Positions 17,066-25,073 of a DNA stretch of 64,000 nucleotides are shown one piece after another. This DNA comes from Gillisia limnaea DSM 15749 (GTDB taxonomy: Bacteria; Bacteroidota; Bacteroidia; Flavobacteriales; Flavobacteriaceae). The notes under the pieces were generated by a model. The model did no database searches. It was not told the origin of the DNA and worked only from the letters and a program-made list of their open reading frames with translations. The DNA lies in contig NZ_JH594605.1 in NCBI RefSeq assembly GCF_000243235.1, positions 128,660-192,659 of the forward strand. The letters run 5' to 3'. Position 1 is the stretch's first letter. Each line of letters begins with the position of its first letter. The position numbers were made by a program, and so were the translations under genes.

Positions 17066-20000
17066 TTATTTAGAACCGCTTTTGGATCCCTTGCTATAAT
17101 ATTTCTGAAATTTCCAATAGGATAAAGCTCCAAGAACAGCAACTACGGCAATAGAATAATAGATAAAGGTAGGGGTGATTACTTTATCCCCGCTTGCATA
17201 GGAATGCAATCCGGCAAGATAAAAATTCACTCCAAAGTATGTCATCATAATACTTGCAAAGGCTACAATAGCCATAAGGTTAAAGAACCACCGGCTGCGC
17301 AATCCGGGGACCAGTCGCATATGAATCACAAAAGCATATATCATAATGCTTATTAAAGCCCAGGTTTCTTTTGGATCCCATCCCCAGTAACGACCCCAGC
17401 TTTCATTGGCCCATTGACCACCAAGGAAATTTCCTATGGTTAACATTACCAGGCCAACTGTTAGAGCCATCTCAGTAATTATGGTGATTTCCTTGATGTT
17501 CAAATCCATTTTAACCTTATTCTTTTCTGTAGTCATAATCATCAATAATAAGGAGACGGCTCCCAGAATCAATCCCAGGGTAAAAGGCCCGTAACTACCA
17601 ACAATTACAGATACATGGATCATCAACCAGTATGAATCCAGCACAGGTACAAGATTAGCTATAGATGGATCCATCCAGTTCCAGTGCGCTATCATAAGAA
17701 TCATCGCTGTCACAAAAGAAGTTGAGGCAATGGTAAGATTGCTTTTTCTCCCAAAGGCAAGTCCAAAGAACATGGTAGCCCATGCAACATAGATCATCGA
17801 TTCATACGCGTCACTCCAGGGCGCATGTCCAGAGATATACCACCTGGCAGCAAGCCCCAGCGTATGAGCTATAAACATCAGCAAAATTGCAACCGCACTT
17901 ATTTTTATAAGAATTTCAATGGCCTTTGAATCTTTAAAAATTTGTATGATCACAAATACCAACATCAGTAAACCAGCCAACATATACCACATAAACAGGT
18001 TCTTGAATATATCGTATTTGTTGTAAAGCACCTCTGCTTCTATTTTTCTTTCTGAAGGCATCACTTCACCCCCAAATTTTTTCTGGAAACCTTTGATGCT
18101 CTCAAGTAATTCGGTTGACTGAGTATAATCTCCCGAAGATCTTGCTTCCCGGAGCGTGTTCATGTAAATAGGCAGGATTTGCTTTGCATAAACAGAATCC
18201 ATTCCCTTAAAATTCGCTTCCGGAACTTCAGGAAAAGAAACCCATTTATTGTTTTCATCTCCGGGAACAGGAAAAATACGAAGTATATTACCCTGCAGCG
18301 CATTAAACAAAAGATTCACTTTCCTGTCGGTCTCTATAAAATCCTTTTGAAATTGATCTGGTACGGCTGCCTGATAGGCTTTTTCGAGATAAGGTGATAA
18401 TTTGTAAACCCCTGTATTGTCAAAGAAATCTGTCATCGCCAGGTATTCCTGATCTTCCGAAACTCCGGTGATGTGTCTTATGCTATCGTTTTTAGGTTTC
18501 ACATAGATAAAAGGAACATTGTACCAAACCGCAGGGTTTTCGGTCATTGAAACCAGGATTTGATCTGCATTTAAACCTTCGTAACTATCTTTTTTACTAA
18601 TTTTCCGAAGCAATTCAGAAGCGAAAGTATTAGCCGGTTTCATCCTTCCCCCTGCATCCTGGATCACCAGTTTTCCAAATTTTGCAGCATGTTCAGGATC
18701 AACAATATTGCTTTGTAATATCGAATCTACCTGTTCTTTATTGGATTTAATATGTCCGTGATCCTGTTCCTGTTCTTCCTGAGCAAATCCGGCACCTCCC
18801 AACATAAATAAAACCAACAGTATACTCAATTTTGCTTTTTTTGCCTTTACGCTGTCCAGCATTTCTTTGAGTTTTCCAAATCGACTTCCTTTATCAAATA
18901 AAATAAGCATCAATCCAAGATACAATAAGAAATATCCTATGTAGGTAATCCAGGTTCCCCAAAAATCGTGATTTACAGATAAGACAGTTCCTTTTTCATC
19001 GGGATCAAAAGATGCCTGAAAAAATCTGAATCCATCTTTATCCAAAACATGATTCATAAAGATCTCATAGGGAAAAGAATCTCCATCCACGGGAATTACC
19101 TCTACTTTGCTTTTAAAAGATGCATAACTTGGTGTTGGGTTGCTTTCGGTTCCAGGGTATTTTTCGGCTATAAAATCATTCAATTTTATAGAAAATGGCA
19201 ATTCCATCTCCCTGGAACCATAATTAACGAAAAGATCGAGTCCGCCAACACTAACATTCTTTGGTGGATTCACATAGCCTTTTCCACCCAGCATACTCAA
19301 GGTTTTTGATTCGCCTCCGGAAGTAACTTTAAGGGTAACAGCATCAGACTGGCTTTTATCCTTTTCTTCCGTAGGAACAATATCGTAGGTTCCACGTGCC
19401 ATAGGCTCGGGAAGCACGAACTGCATTCCTCCTAAATTATACAAGGATCGTAACATCAAAGTTTGAGTGCTGTCGGAAACCACTTCGCCTTCCAACTGAT
19501 CTGACATTCGTAAAAAAGTTCCTTCAAATGGGGTATTTATTTTATAGATACCTTCGGCTTCATCTACTGTAATATTCACGGCGCCATCGGTTGGGACATT
19601 CAGTGCAAAAAGGATGTTATGGATATTGGCTACTTCGCCTTCCTTTAAAAAATGCTCGTGGCGCACTCCGTCCCCGGCTTCTACAATTTGAAGATAATTT
19701 TCCCCGGATTCACTTAGAATAAGCCCCTCTTTTGCTCCGTGAATAAAATTGACGACTTCAATTTGTACAGGTTGACCATTAAAATCGGTGTTGATACTTT
19801 CATCGTTTTCTGTTTCGGGAGCCAAAAGAACCGGTTTTTCGATCACCCTTCTTCGGGGCTCCCCATCGATCTCCCCGTCTATATAGGCGGTGAGATAGGT
19901 TCGTTCAGAAAGAAAAGTATTGGTTGTTTCTCCTTCACGTATGGGCATAATTCCTTCATAGCTAATATATCGGGTCACAAAAGCACCTACAAGAATAAGA

Positions 20001-20260
20001 ACAAAAGAAAGGTGAATTAAGAGTGAAGACCATTTATCTCGTTTATGGAGTTTATACCGGTAAATATTTCCTGCGAAGTTGATCACAAAAAACACCATAA
20101 TACCTTCAAACCACCAGGCATTATAGATCATAACCCTTGCGGTTTCAATGGTATAAAAACTTTCTATGAAGGTTCCCAAACCCATTGCGATGGAGAATAC
20201 AATGAACAAGACTGCCATAATGCGGGTTGAGAATATAACAGACGCTATTTTATTTTGCAT
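17066..20260 (-). CDS. ccsBA: Fused ResB-CcsA cytochrome c biogenesis protein (System II)
   Basis: This 1064-residue inner-membrane protein exports heme and attaches it to apocytochrome c. The N-terminal part is ResB-like, with membrane segments near residues 10-35, 45-65 and 77-97, then a long periplasmic domain and another segment near residue 440. A hydrophobic stretch near 480 (LSILLVLFMLGGAGFA) leads into a second periplasmic domain. The C-terminal part is CcsA-like with about eight segments and the tryptophan-rich heme-binding motif WGRYWGWDPKETWA. Histidines in GHAPWSDAYESM and VIHMRLVPG are candidate heme ligands. The fused form is usual in Bacteroidota. It is transcribed alone. Confidence 0.92.
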   Translation of the reverse strand: MQNKIASVIFSTRIMAVLFIVFSIAMGLGTFIESFYTIETARVMIYNAWWFEGIMVFFVINFAGNIYRYKLHKRDKWSSLLIHLSFVLILVGAFVTRYISYEGIMPIREGETTNTFLSERTYLTAYIDGEIDGEPRRRVIEKPVLLAPETENDESINTDFNGQPVQIEVVNFIHGAKEGLILSESGENYLQIVEAGDGVRHEHFLKEGEVANIHNILFALNVPTDGAVNITVDEAEGIYKINTPFEGTFLRMSDQLEGEVVSDSTQTLMLRSLYNLGGMQFVLPEPMARGTYDIVPTEEKDKSQSDAVTLKVTSGGESKTLSMLGGKGYVNPPKNVSVGGLDLFVNYGSREMELPFSIKLNDFIAEKYPGTESNPTPSYASFKSKVEVIPVDGDSFPYEIFMNHVLDKDGFRFFQASFDPDEKGTVLSVNHDFWGTWITYIGYFLLYLGLMLILFDKGSRFGKLKEMLDSVKAKKAKLSILLVLFMLGGAGFAQEEQEQDHGHIKSNKEQVDSILQSNIVDPEHAAKFGKLVIQDAGGRMKPANTFASELLRKISKKDSYEGLNADQILVSMTENPAVWYNVPFIYVKPKNDSIRHITGVSEDQEYLAMTDFFDNTGVYKLSPYLEKAYQAAVPDQFQKDFIETDRKVNLLFNALQGNILRIFPVPGDENNKWVSFPEVPEANFKGMDSVYAKQILPIYMNTLREARSSGDYTQSTELLESIKGFQKKFGGEVMPSERKIEAEVLYNKYDIFKNLFMWYMLAGLLMLVFVIIQIFKDSKAIEILIKISAVAILLMFIAHTLGLAARWYISGHAPWSDAYESMIYVAWATMFFGLAFGRKSNLTIASTSFVTAMILMIAHWNWMDPSIANLVPVLDSYWLMIHVSVIVGSYGPFTLGLILGAVSLLLMIMTTEKNKVKMDLNIKEITIITEMALTVGLVMLTIGNFLGGQWANESWGRYWGWDPKETWALISIMIYAFVIHMRLVPGLRSRWFFNLMAIVAFASIMMTYFGVNFYLAGLHSYASGDKVITPTFIYYSIAVVAVLGALSYWKFQKYYSKGSKSGSK

Positions 20261-20383
20261 TTAAGACTACTTTAAAACGATGCAAATTTAACTAAACTTA
20301 GCCATTTAAACCTTGTAAAATATGATGAATTACTAAAAAACAAATGTTAATTTTAAACCCGGAATTTTTGGTAATTTAGCCAA

Positions 20384-21145
20384 ATGAAAAGCATCGTACT
20401 TTTTGGAACCGGAAATGTAGCCTTTCACCTTTTCAGGGCTTTTTCCAATTCGGAAAATTTTAAGGTCATCCAGGTCTACAACCATAGTGCTGAAAGTCTC
20501 GAACCTTTTAAAGGTAAAGTTCCAACCACCAAAAAATTCTCTGAAATTTTTCCGGCAGATATTTACCTGCTTGCCGTAAAAGATGATGCTATTGGTGAAA
20601 TTGTATCAAAAATTAAAAATCCTGAAGCGCTTATTCTTCACACCTCGGGCGCTGTTCCTGTAGCAGTATTTCAGGATTTTGAACACGCAGGGGTTTTTTA
20701 CCCGCTGCAAACTTTTTCAAAAAATAAATCCGTAGACTTTAAAAATGTCCCCATTTGTATAGAGGCTAATACCAAAGCCAATCTTGAAGTGCTGGAGCAA
20801 CTGGCCAATAGTATTTCAAATAAAGTTTATCAAATCTCATCCTCACAACGAAAATCCCTTCATGTTGCTGCTGTGTTTGTAAGCAATTTCGTGAATTATC
20901 TTTATACTGAAGGGGAAGCAATATGTGAAAAAAATGGAATCCCCTTTGAAATTTTACATCCACTTATACGCGAAACTGCCTCAAAAATAGAAAGTATGAG
21001 TCCTAAAGATGCTCAAACGGGACCAGCAATGCGAAATGATCAAGAGGTGATAAATTCGCATTTACCGCTTTTAAATTCGGAACAACAAAAAATATATCAA
21101 ATTTTAACCAGCTCAATTCAAAACCTTCATGGAAAAGAATTATAA
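20384..21145 (+). CDS. Rossmann-like plus DUF2520 domain protein
   Basis: The 253-residue protein starts with an NAD(P)-binding Rossmann pattern (MKSIVLFGTGNVAFHLFRAF). It continues with ILHTSGAVPV and a helical C-terminal DUF2520 domain (VAAVFVSNFVNYLYTEGEAI). It resembles the F420/NADP oxidoreductase or pyrroline-5-carboxylate reductase fold, but the reaction is not known. It heads a tightly packed run of seven genes and overlaps the next gene by 17 bp, so translational coupling is likely. In flavobacteria it regularly neighbours the KdsC-like phosphatase. Confidence 0.85.
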   Translation: MKSIVLFGTGNVAFHLFRAFSNSENFKVIQVYNHSAESLEPFKGKVPTTKKFSEIFPADIYLLAVKDDAIGEIVSKIKNPEALILHTSGAVPVAVFQDFEHAGVFYPLQTFSKNKSVDFKNVPICIEANTKANLEVLEQLANSISNKVYQISSSQRKSLHVAAVFVSNFVNYLYTEGEAICEKNGIPFEILHPLIRETASKIESMSPKDAQTGPAMRNDQEVINSHLPLLNSEQQKIYQILTSSIQNLHGKEL

Positions 21146-21650
21146 AGAATATTTAAACCACATAGACACTTTCATTTTTGATGTTGATGGCGTTTTAACT
21201 AATGGCTCCATTCAGGTAAGCACAGAGGGAGATTTGCTAAGAACTATGAACATCAAGGATGGATATGCATTGAAAACAGCCCAACTCGCAGGATATCACG
21301 TTTGTATTATTTCCGGAGGAAAAAATGAAGGTGTACGCAAAAGACTAAGAGATCTTGGAATTACTAATATTTTTTTGGGAATTCAGGACAAAGTCGAGAA
21401 ACTGGATGAGTTTTTCGATGTTTACGAAATCAACCCTGAAAATGTAGTGTATATGGGGGACGATATCCCCGATCTTTATGCGATGAAAATGGTGGGAATG
21501 CCGTGTTGCCCTCAGGATGCAGTTCCGGAAATTAAAGCTATAAGTCGCTATATATCTCATAAAAAGGGCGGGAAAGGATGTGTGCGTGATGTGATAGAAC
21601 AGGTGTTGAAAGTTCAGGGAAAATGGATGCAAAATTATGATGCCTTATGA
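21129..21650 (+). CDS. KdsC-like HAD-IIIA phosphatase (3-deoxy-manno-octulosonate-8-phosphate phosphatase type)
   Basis: This 173-residue HAD phosphatase lacks a cap domain, as KdsC does. Motif I is FIFDVDGVLTNG (nucleophile Asp and acid Asp), motif II is CIISGGKNEGV, and motif IV is VYMGDDIPDLYAM. KdsC removes phosphate from KDO-8-P in lipopolysaccharide core synthesis. Related sugar phosphatases act on other nonulosonic acids, so the substrate is inferred. It overlaps the DUF2520 gene and the SMR gene, so all three probably share one transcript. Confidence 0.85.
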   Translation: MEKNYKEYLNHIDTFIFDVDGVLTNGSIQVSTEGDLLRTMNIKDGYALKTAQLAGYHVCIISGGKNEGVRKRLRDLGITNIFLGIQDKVEKLDEFFDVYEINPENVVYMGDDIPDLYAMKMVGMPCCPQDAVPEIKAISRYISHKKGGKGCVRDVIEQVLKVQGKWMQNYDAL

Positions 21651-21973
21651 ACTGGATCTTCCTCATAATAGCTGGGTTATTTGAAGTTGCCTTTGCCTTT
21701 TGTCTTGGAAAAGCTAAATTCTCTTCCGGGAATACCGCACTTTGGTGGCTAACAGGATTTCTTATTTCCCTTATTATAAGCATGGCCTTGCTATATAAAG
21801 CAACCCAAACCCTTCCCATTGGAACCGCTTATGCTGTTTGGACCGGGATTGGGGCGGTTGGAACAGTGCTCCTGGGAATTTTTATTTTTAAAGAACCCGC
21901 AAATTTCTGGAGGTTGTTTTTTCTCACCACCCTTATTATTTCACTGATAGGTATAAAATTTGTTTCAGATTAA
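21647..21973 (+). CDS. SugE/Gdx-type small multidrug resistance (SMR) protein
   Basis: The 108-residue protein has four transmembrane segments. The essential glutamate lies in the first (IAGLFEVAFAFCLG), and GTAYAVWTGIGAVGT is the SugE/Gdx signature in the third. Members are dual-topology dimers that exchange guanidinium or quaternary ammonium for protons. It overlaps the KdsC-like gene by 4 bp (ATGA). Its place in a run of envelope and lipid genes is odd for a drug exporter and suggests insertion into an older operon. No guanidine riboswitch was seen, and the overlap leaves no room for one. Confidence 0.85.
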   Translation: MNWIFLIIAGLFEVAFAFCLGKAKFSSGNTALWWLTGFLISLIISMALLYKATQTLPIGTAYAVWTGIGAVGTVLLGIFIFKEPANFWRLFFLTTLIISLIGIKFVSD

Positions 21974-21984
21974 CACAAAATTCT

Positions 21985-22902
21985 ATGCTGCTATCCATTC
22001 TAAAACTGGTGCGTTTTAAAAACTTATTGCTTATAGCTATCACACAGTTTTTGATTAAATATGCCTTGTTTGAACCTTTTGGAATTGCAATCACCTTAAG
22101 CGATCTTGGATTTTTTCTTTTATGCTTTTCTACAGTTTGCATCGCAGCAGCAGGAAATATTATAAACGATGTTTACGATTTGGAAACCGACAGGGTTAAT
22201 GACCCTGAAAAACAGGTTATTGGGCGGAATATTTCAGAAAAATCGGCTTTAACGGCCTATATCGTATTAACAATCCTTGGGGTGGGTATTGGGTTCTATC
22301 TATCCAATTTAATTGGCAGACCTGGTTTTTCCGCCATCTTTATCATCATTTCAGCCTTGTTGTATCTTTATGCAACCTATCTAAAAAACCTTCTAATCAT
22401 TGGGAATCTAGTGATAAGCAGCCTGGTGGCAATGGTAATTATTATCATAGGTTTGTTTGACTTGTTACCCGCAATAACCCCGGGAAATAAACTCACGCAA
22501 TCCATCATTTTTTCTATACTTCTGGATTATGCTTTGTTTGCATTTTTGATAAACTGGCTTAGGGAAATTATAAAAGACCAGCAGGATATGAACGGAGATT
22601 ATAATTCCGGAAGAAATTCCCTCACTATCTCGCTGGGAAAAGAACGAACCAATAAATTTATATTTTTAATAGGATTAATTCCGCTTATCCTTATTATTTT
22701 TTATATCTACGATTATCTTTTTGAAAACATCTATGCGGTGCTTTATGCTCTTTTATTGATTGTTGCGCCACTACTCTATTTTCTCATTCAACTGCTTTCA
22801 GCAAAAACAAAAAAGCAATTTTCCACCTTGAGTGGTATTTTAAAAGTAATTATGCTCACAGGATTGCTTTCAATAGGATTTTATCAATTTATCTTACTCT
22901 AA
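21985..22902 (+). CDS. UbiA-family prenyltransferase (geranylgeranylglycerol-phosphate geranylgeranyltransferase type)
   Basis: This 305-residue membrane protein has about eight transmembrane segments. The first Asp-rich motif is NIINDVYDLETDRVNDPEKQ and the second part is NWLREIIKDQQDMNGDYNSG, both binding prenyl diphosphate through Mg. Bacteroidota homologues are annotated as geranylgeranylglycerol-phosphate geranylgeranyltransferase, but UbiA enzymes also prenylate quinones and hemes, so the acceptor is uncertain. It is 11 bp after the SMR gene and 4 bp before the Maf gene. Confidence 0.8.
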   Translation: MLLSILKLVRFKNLLLIAITQFLIKYALFEPFGIAITLSDLGFFLLCFSTVCIAAAGNIINDVYDLETDRVNDPEKQVIGRNISEKSALTAYIVLTILGVGIGFYLSNLIGRPGFSAIFIIISALLYLYATYLKNLLIIGNLVISSLVAMVIIIIGLFDLLPAITPGNKLTQSIIFSILLDYALFAFLINWLREIIKDQQDMNGDYNSGRNSLTISLGKERTNKFIFLIGLIPLILIIFYIYDYLFENIYAVLYALLLIVAPLLYFLIQLLSAKTKKQFSTLSGILKVIMLTGLLSIGFYQFILL

Positions 22903-22906
22903 ACCT

Positions 22907-23497
22907 ATGTTAAAAGAAATTTTAAAAGATCATCATATTATTCTTGCTTCAGGTTCACCCAGAAGGCATCAGTTTTTAAAAGAACTGGGGATACCATTTA
23001 TAGTAGACCATAAATCTATTCGGGAAGAATATCCGGAAGACCTAAAATCTTCAGAAATAACCGATTACCTGTCAGAACTTAAAGCGAAAGTTTTTCTGAA
23101 GGAATTAAAAGATCGCGAGATACTTATCACGAGCGACACCATTGTCTGGCATAATGATTCCGCTTTAGGCAAGCCGGTAACTACTTCTGAAGCATTTAAA
23201 ATGCTGGAATCGCTCTCCGGAAATACTCATGAAGTGATAACTTCTGTTACTTTTACTACCAAGGAAAAGCAAAAAACGGTGAACGCTACCACCAGAGTTA
23301 CTTTTAAGGAATTGACAAAAGACGAGATCGACTATTATATTTTAAATTATCATCCTCTGGATAAGGCTGGCGCATACGGGATTCAGGAATGGATAGGTCT
23401 TATTGGTATTACCCGTATTGAAGGAAGTTATTTTAACGTGGTAGGCTTACCAACACATTTGGTATATAGAACACTCTTGGAAATAGCTTCCAGTTAA
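22907..23497 (+). CDS. maf: Maf-family nucleoside triphosphate pyrophosphatase
   Basis: The 196-residue protein carries the Maf signature IILASGSPRRHQFLKELG at the N terminus. The active-site aspartate is in LITSDTIVW, and GKPVTTSEAFKML follows. Maf proteins hydrolyse modified or canonical NTPs to NMPs (house-cleaning); dTTP and UTP pyrophosphatase activity is known for the YhdE type. The DKAGAYGIQEWIG segment fits YhdE-like proteins. It is the fifth gene of the run, starting 4 bp after the prenyltransferase stop. The next gene starts 60 bp on. Confidence 0.88.
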   Translation: MLKEILKDHHIILASGSPRRHQFLKELGIPFIVDHKSIREEYPEDLKSSEITDYLSELKAKVFLKELKDREILITSDTIVWHNDSALGKPVTTSEAFKMLESLSGNTHEVITSVTFTTKEKQKTVNATTRVTFKELTKDEIDYYILNYHPLDKAGAYGIQEWIGLIGITRIEGSYFNVVGLPTHLVYRTLLEIASS

Positions 23498-23557
23498 TTT
23501 TTGTAATTTTATTTAAATGCAGATAACGCATTAGCTACCTTATTTAATGAAAATAAC

Positions 23558-24457
23558 TTGTCTATGATTAGGATGCAATACAGGATCCTTTTGCTGGGAT
23601 TTTTGATACTCAGCCTGGGTTGTGAAAAAAAAACGGATGAAAAGTTACTTCTACCGGAACGGAATTTATCTCAAAATTTTAAAAACTATTGGTTTTCCGG
23701 AGAAGCCGAAATTACTTCCTATAAGCTTGACCAAACCCGTTATGGCGAATCCCGACCCGGAACAGCGGTACTGATTTTTGTAACCGAGGATTTTCTTCCT
23801 GAATCTCAGGTTAAAGCTAATTCTCAAAACAAAAGCAACATTCCTGTTTTAAAACTGAATGCCACCAAAAATTTCATCACCGGAATTTACCCGTATTCTA
23901 TCATGCAAAGCACTTTTTTCCCCCTGGAAGGAAATTCACACGCGTTAAAAATTACCACCTCCATTCAGGAATGGTGCGGGCAGGTTTATATGCAGTTGAA
24001 CAACCGTTCCGACTTTGAAATTAAATCTCATTCCTATTTTGAAGGGGAAGCAGATCACGAACTAAATTTAGACAAAACCTATCTGGAAAATGAGATCTGG
24101 ACGTTGCTTAGAATCGATCCCGAACAACTTCCTACTGGCTCTATTCAAATGGTTCCTTCCTTTGAATATATTCGGCTGGATCATACCGAAATAAAAGCGT
24201 ACCAGGCCACAGCAGAATTTTATCAAGATAAGGAGCTTAGTGTATACAAGATCACTTATCCCGAATTGAACAGAAATTTAAAGATATATTACCATAACAG
24301 TTTTCCCTTTAGAATTGAAAAATGGGAAGAAACCACAGAGCGGGATGGTAAAAAGGATGTGACTACAGCAACAAAAATGGTAGAGATAAAATCTGCATAT
24401 TGGAATAAAAATTCCAATAATCACTTACATTTGCGCGACACCCTGAACCTTAATTAA
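23558..24457 (+). CDS. Predicted lipoprotein of unknown function
   Basis: The start is uncertain: ATGs at 23558, 23564 and 23573 are all near the N terminus. In each case a hydrophobic stretch ends in the lipobox LSLGC, so the mature protein begins at that cysteine and is lipid-anchored. The remaining 270 residues look mainly beta-structured (FSGEAEITSYKLDQTRYGES) with a single further Cys in QEWCGQVY. No domain was recognised. The stop overlaps the start of the MscS-like gene by one base, so the two are coupled. A role in the cell envelope is only inferred. Confidence 0.7.
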   Translation: MSMIRMQYRILLLGFLILSLGCEKKTDEKLLLPERNLSQNFKNYWFSGEAEITSYKLDQTRYGESRPGTAVLIFVTEDFLPESQVKANSQNKSNIPVLKLNATKNFITGIYPYSIMQSTFFPLEGNSHALKITTSIQEWCGQVYMQLNNRSDFEIKSHSYFEGEADHELNLDKTYLENEIWTLLRIDPEQLPTGSIQMVPSFEYIRLDHTEIKAYQATAEFYQDKELSVYKITYPELNRNLKIYYHNSFPFRIEKWEETTERDGKKDVTTATKMVEIKSAYWNKNSNNHLHLRDTLNLN

Positions 24458-24996
24458 TGTACGAAGTTTTTTTTACCTATCGAATTGAGATCGCCTATAC
24501 CATAGCAATAGCGCTTATATTGGGAATTTTTCAGTTTATCCTTAGAAAAGCAGCCCATAAAGTTGGCAAGCACAGCGAGATTAATATTACAAGAACCCGG
24601 TTAATGTTCAAGTATATCAACATCCTGGTGCTTATAATTGCTGTCTTCCTGTTTTCATTTGCCTGGGGAATGGGATTGGATAAACTGTCGATTATTTTTT
24701 CCTCTGCATTCGCAGTAATTGGTGTTGCATTATTTGCCATCTGGTCTATCCTTAGCAATATTACCTCCGGGATTATAATGTTCTTTTCATTTCCATATAG
24801 AATAGGTGATAAAATATTGATTCATGACAAGGATATGCCTATAGAAGCAGTTATAGAAGACATTAAAGCATTTCACCTACACCTTAGAACAGAACACGGG
24901 GAACTTACCACATACCCAAACAACCTTATTCTACAAAAGGCCGTTACCCTTATTAAAAAAGATGTATACCTGGATGAAGGGAAGGACAGTCTGTAA
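24457..24996 (+). CDS. Short MscS-family mechanosensitive channel-like protein
   Basis: The 179-residue protein has about three transmembrane segments. Then comes the MscS pore region (AVIGVALFAIWSILSNITSGIIMFFSF is shorter in glycine than E. coli MscS) and a first beta domain with YRIGDKILIHD and TTYPNNLILQKAV. It stops after that beta domain and lacks the C-terminal alpha/beta domain, so it is a minimal form. It is coupled to the lipoprotein gene (TAATG overlap), and the two may work together. Members release solutes under hypo-osmotic stress. It ends the seven-gene run. Confidence 0.8.
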   Translation: MYEVFFTYRIEIAYTIAIALILGIFQFILRKAAHKVGKHSEINITRTRLMFKYINILVLIIAVFLFSFAWGMGLDKLSIIFSSAFAVIGVALFAIWSILSNITSGIIMFFSFPYRIGDKILIHDKDMPIEAVIEDIKAFHLHLRTEHGELTTYPNNLILQKAVTLIKKDVYLDEGKDSL

Positions 24997-25040
24997 AAGT
25001 TAATGCCTTTATAAATAGTTCAAGAACAGCTGAAAGTTTA

Positions 25041-25048
25041 TATATTTG
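25041..25048 (+). promoter_or_regulatory. -7 promoter element for the PIG-L operon
   Basis: TATATTTG matches TAnnTTTG, 25 bp before the ATG at 25074. A convincing -33 TTTG is not present. Confidence 0.5.
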
Positions 25049-25073
25049 AAACAGTTGAAATTAATTCTTTCAA

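Noticed and set aside
21640-21990. Guanidine riboswitch before the SugE/Gdx-type gene
   Set aside because: The gene overlaps the preceding coding sequence, so no leader exists to hold a riboswitch.
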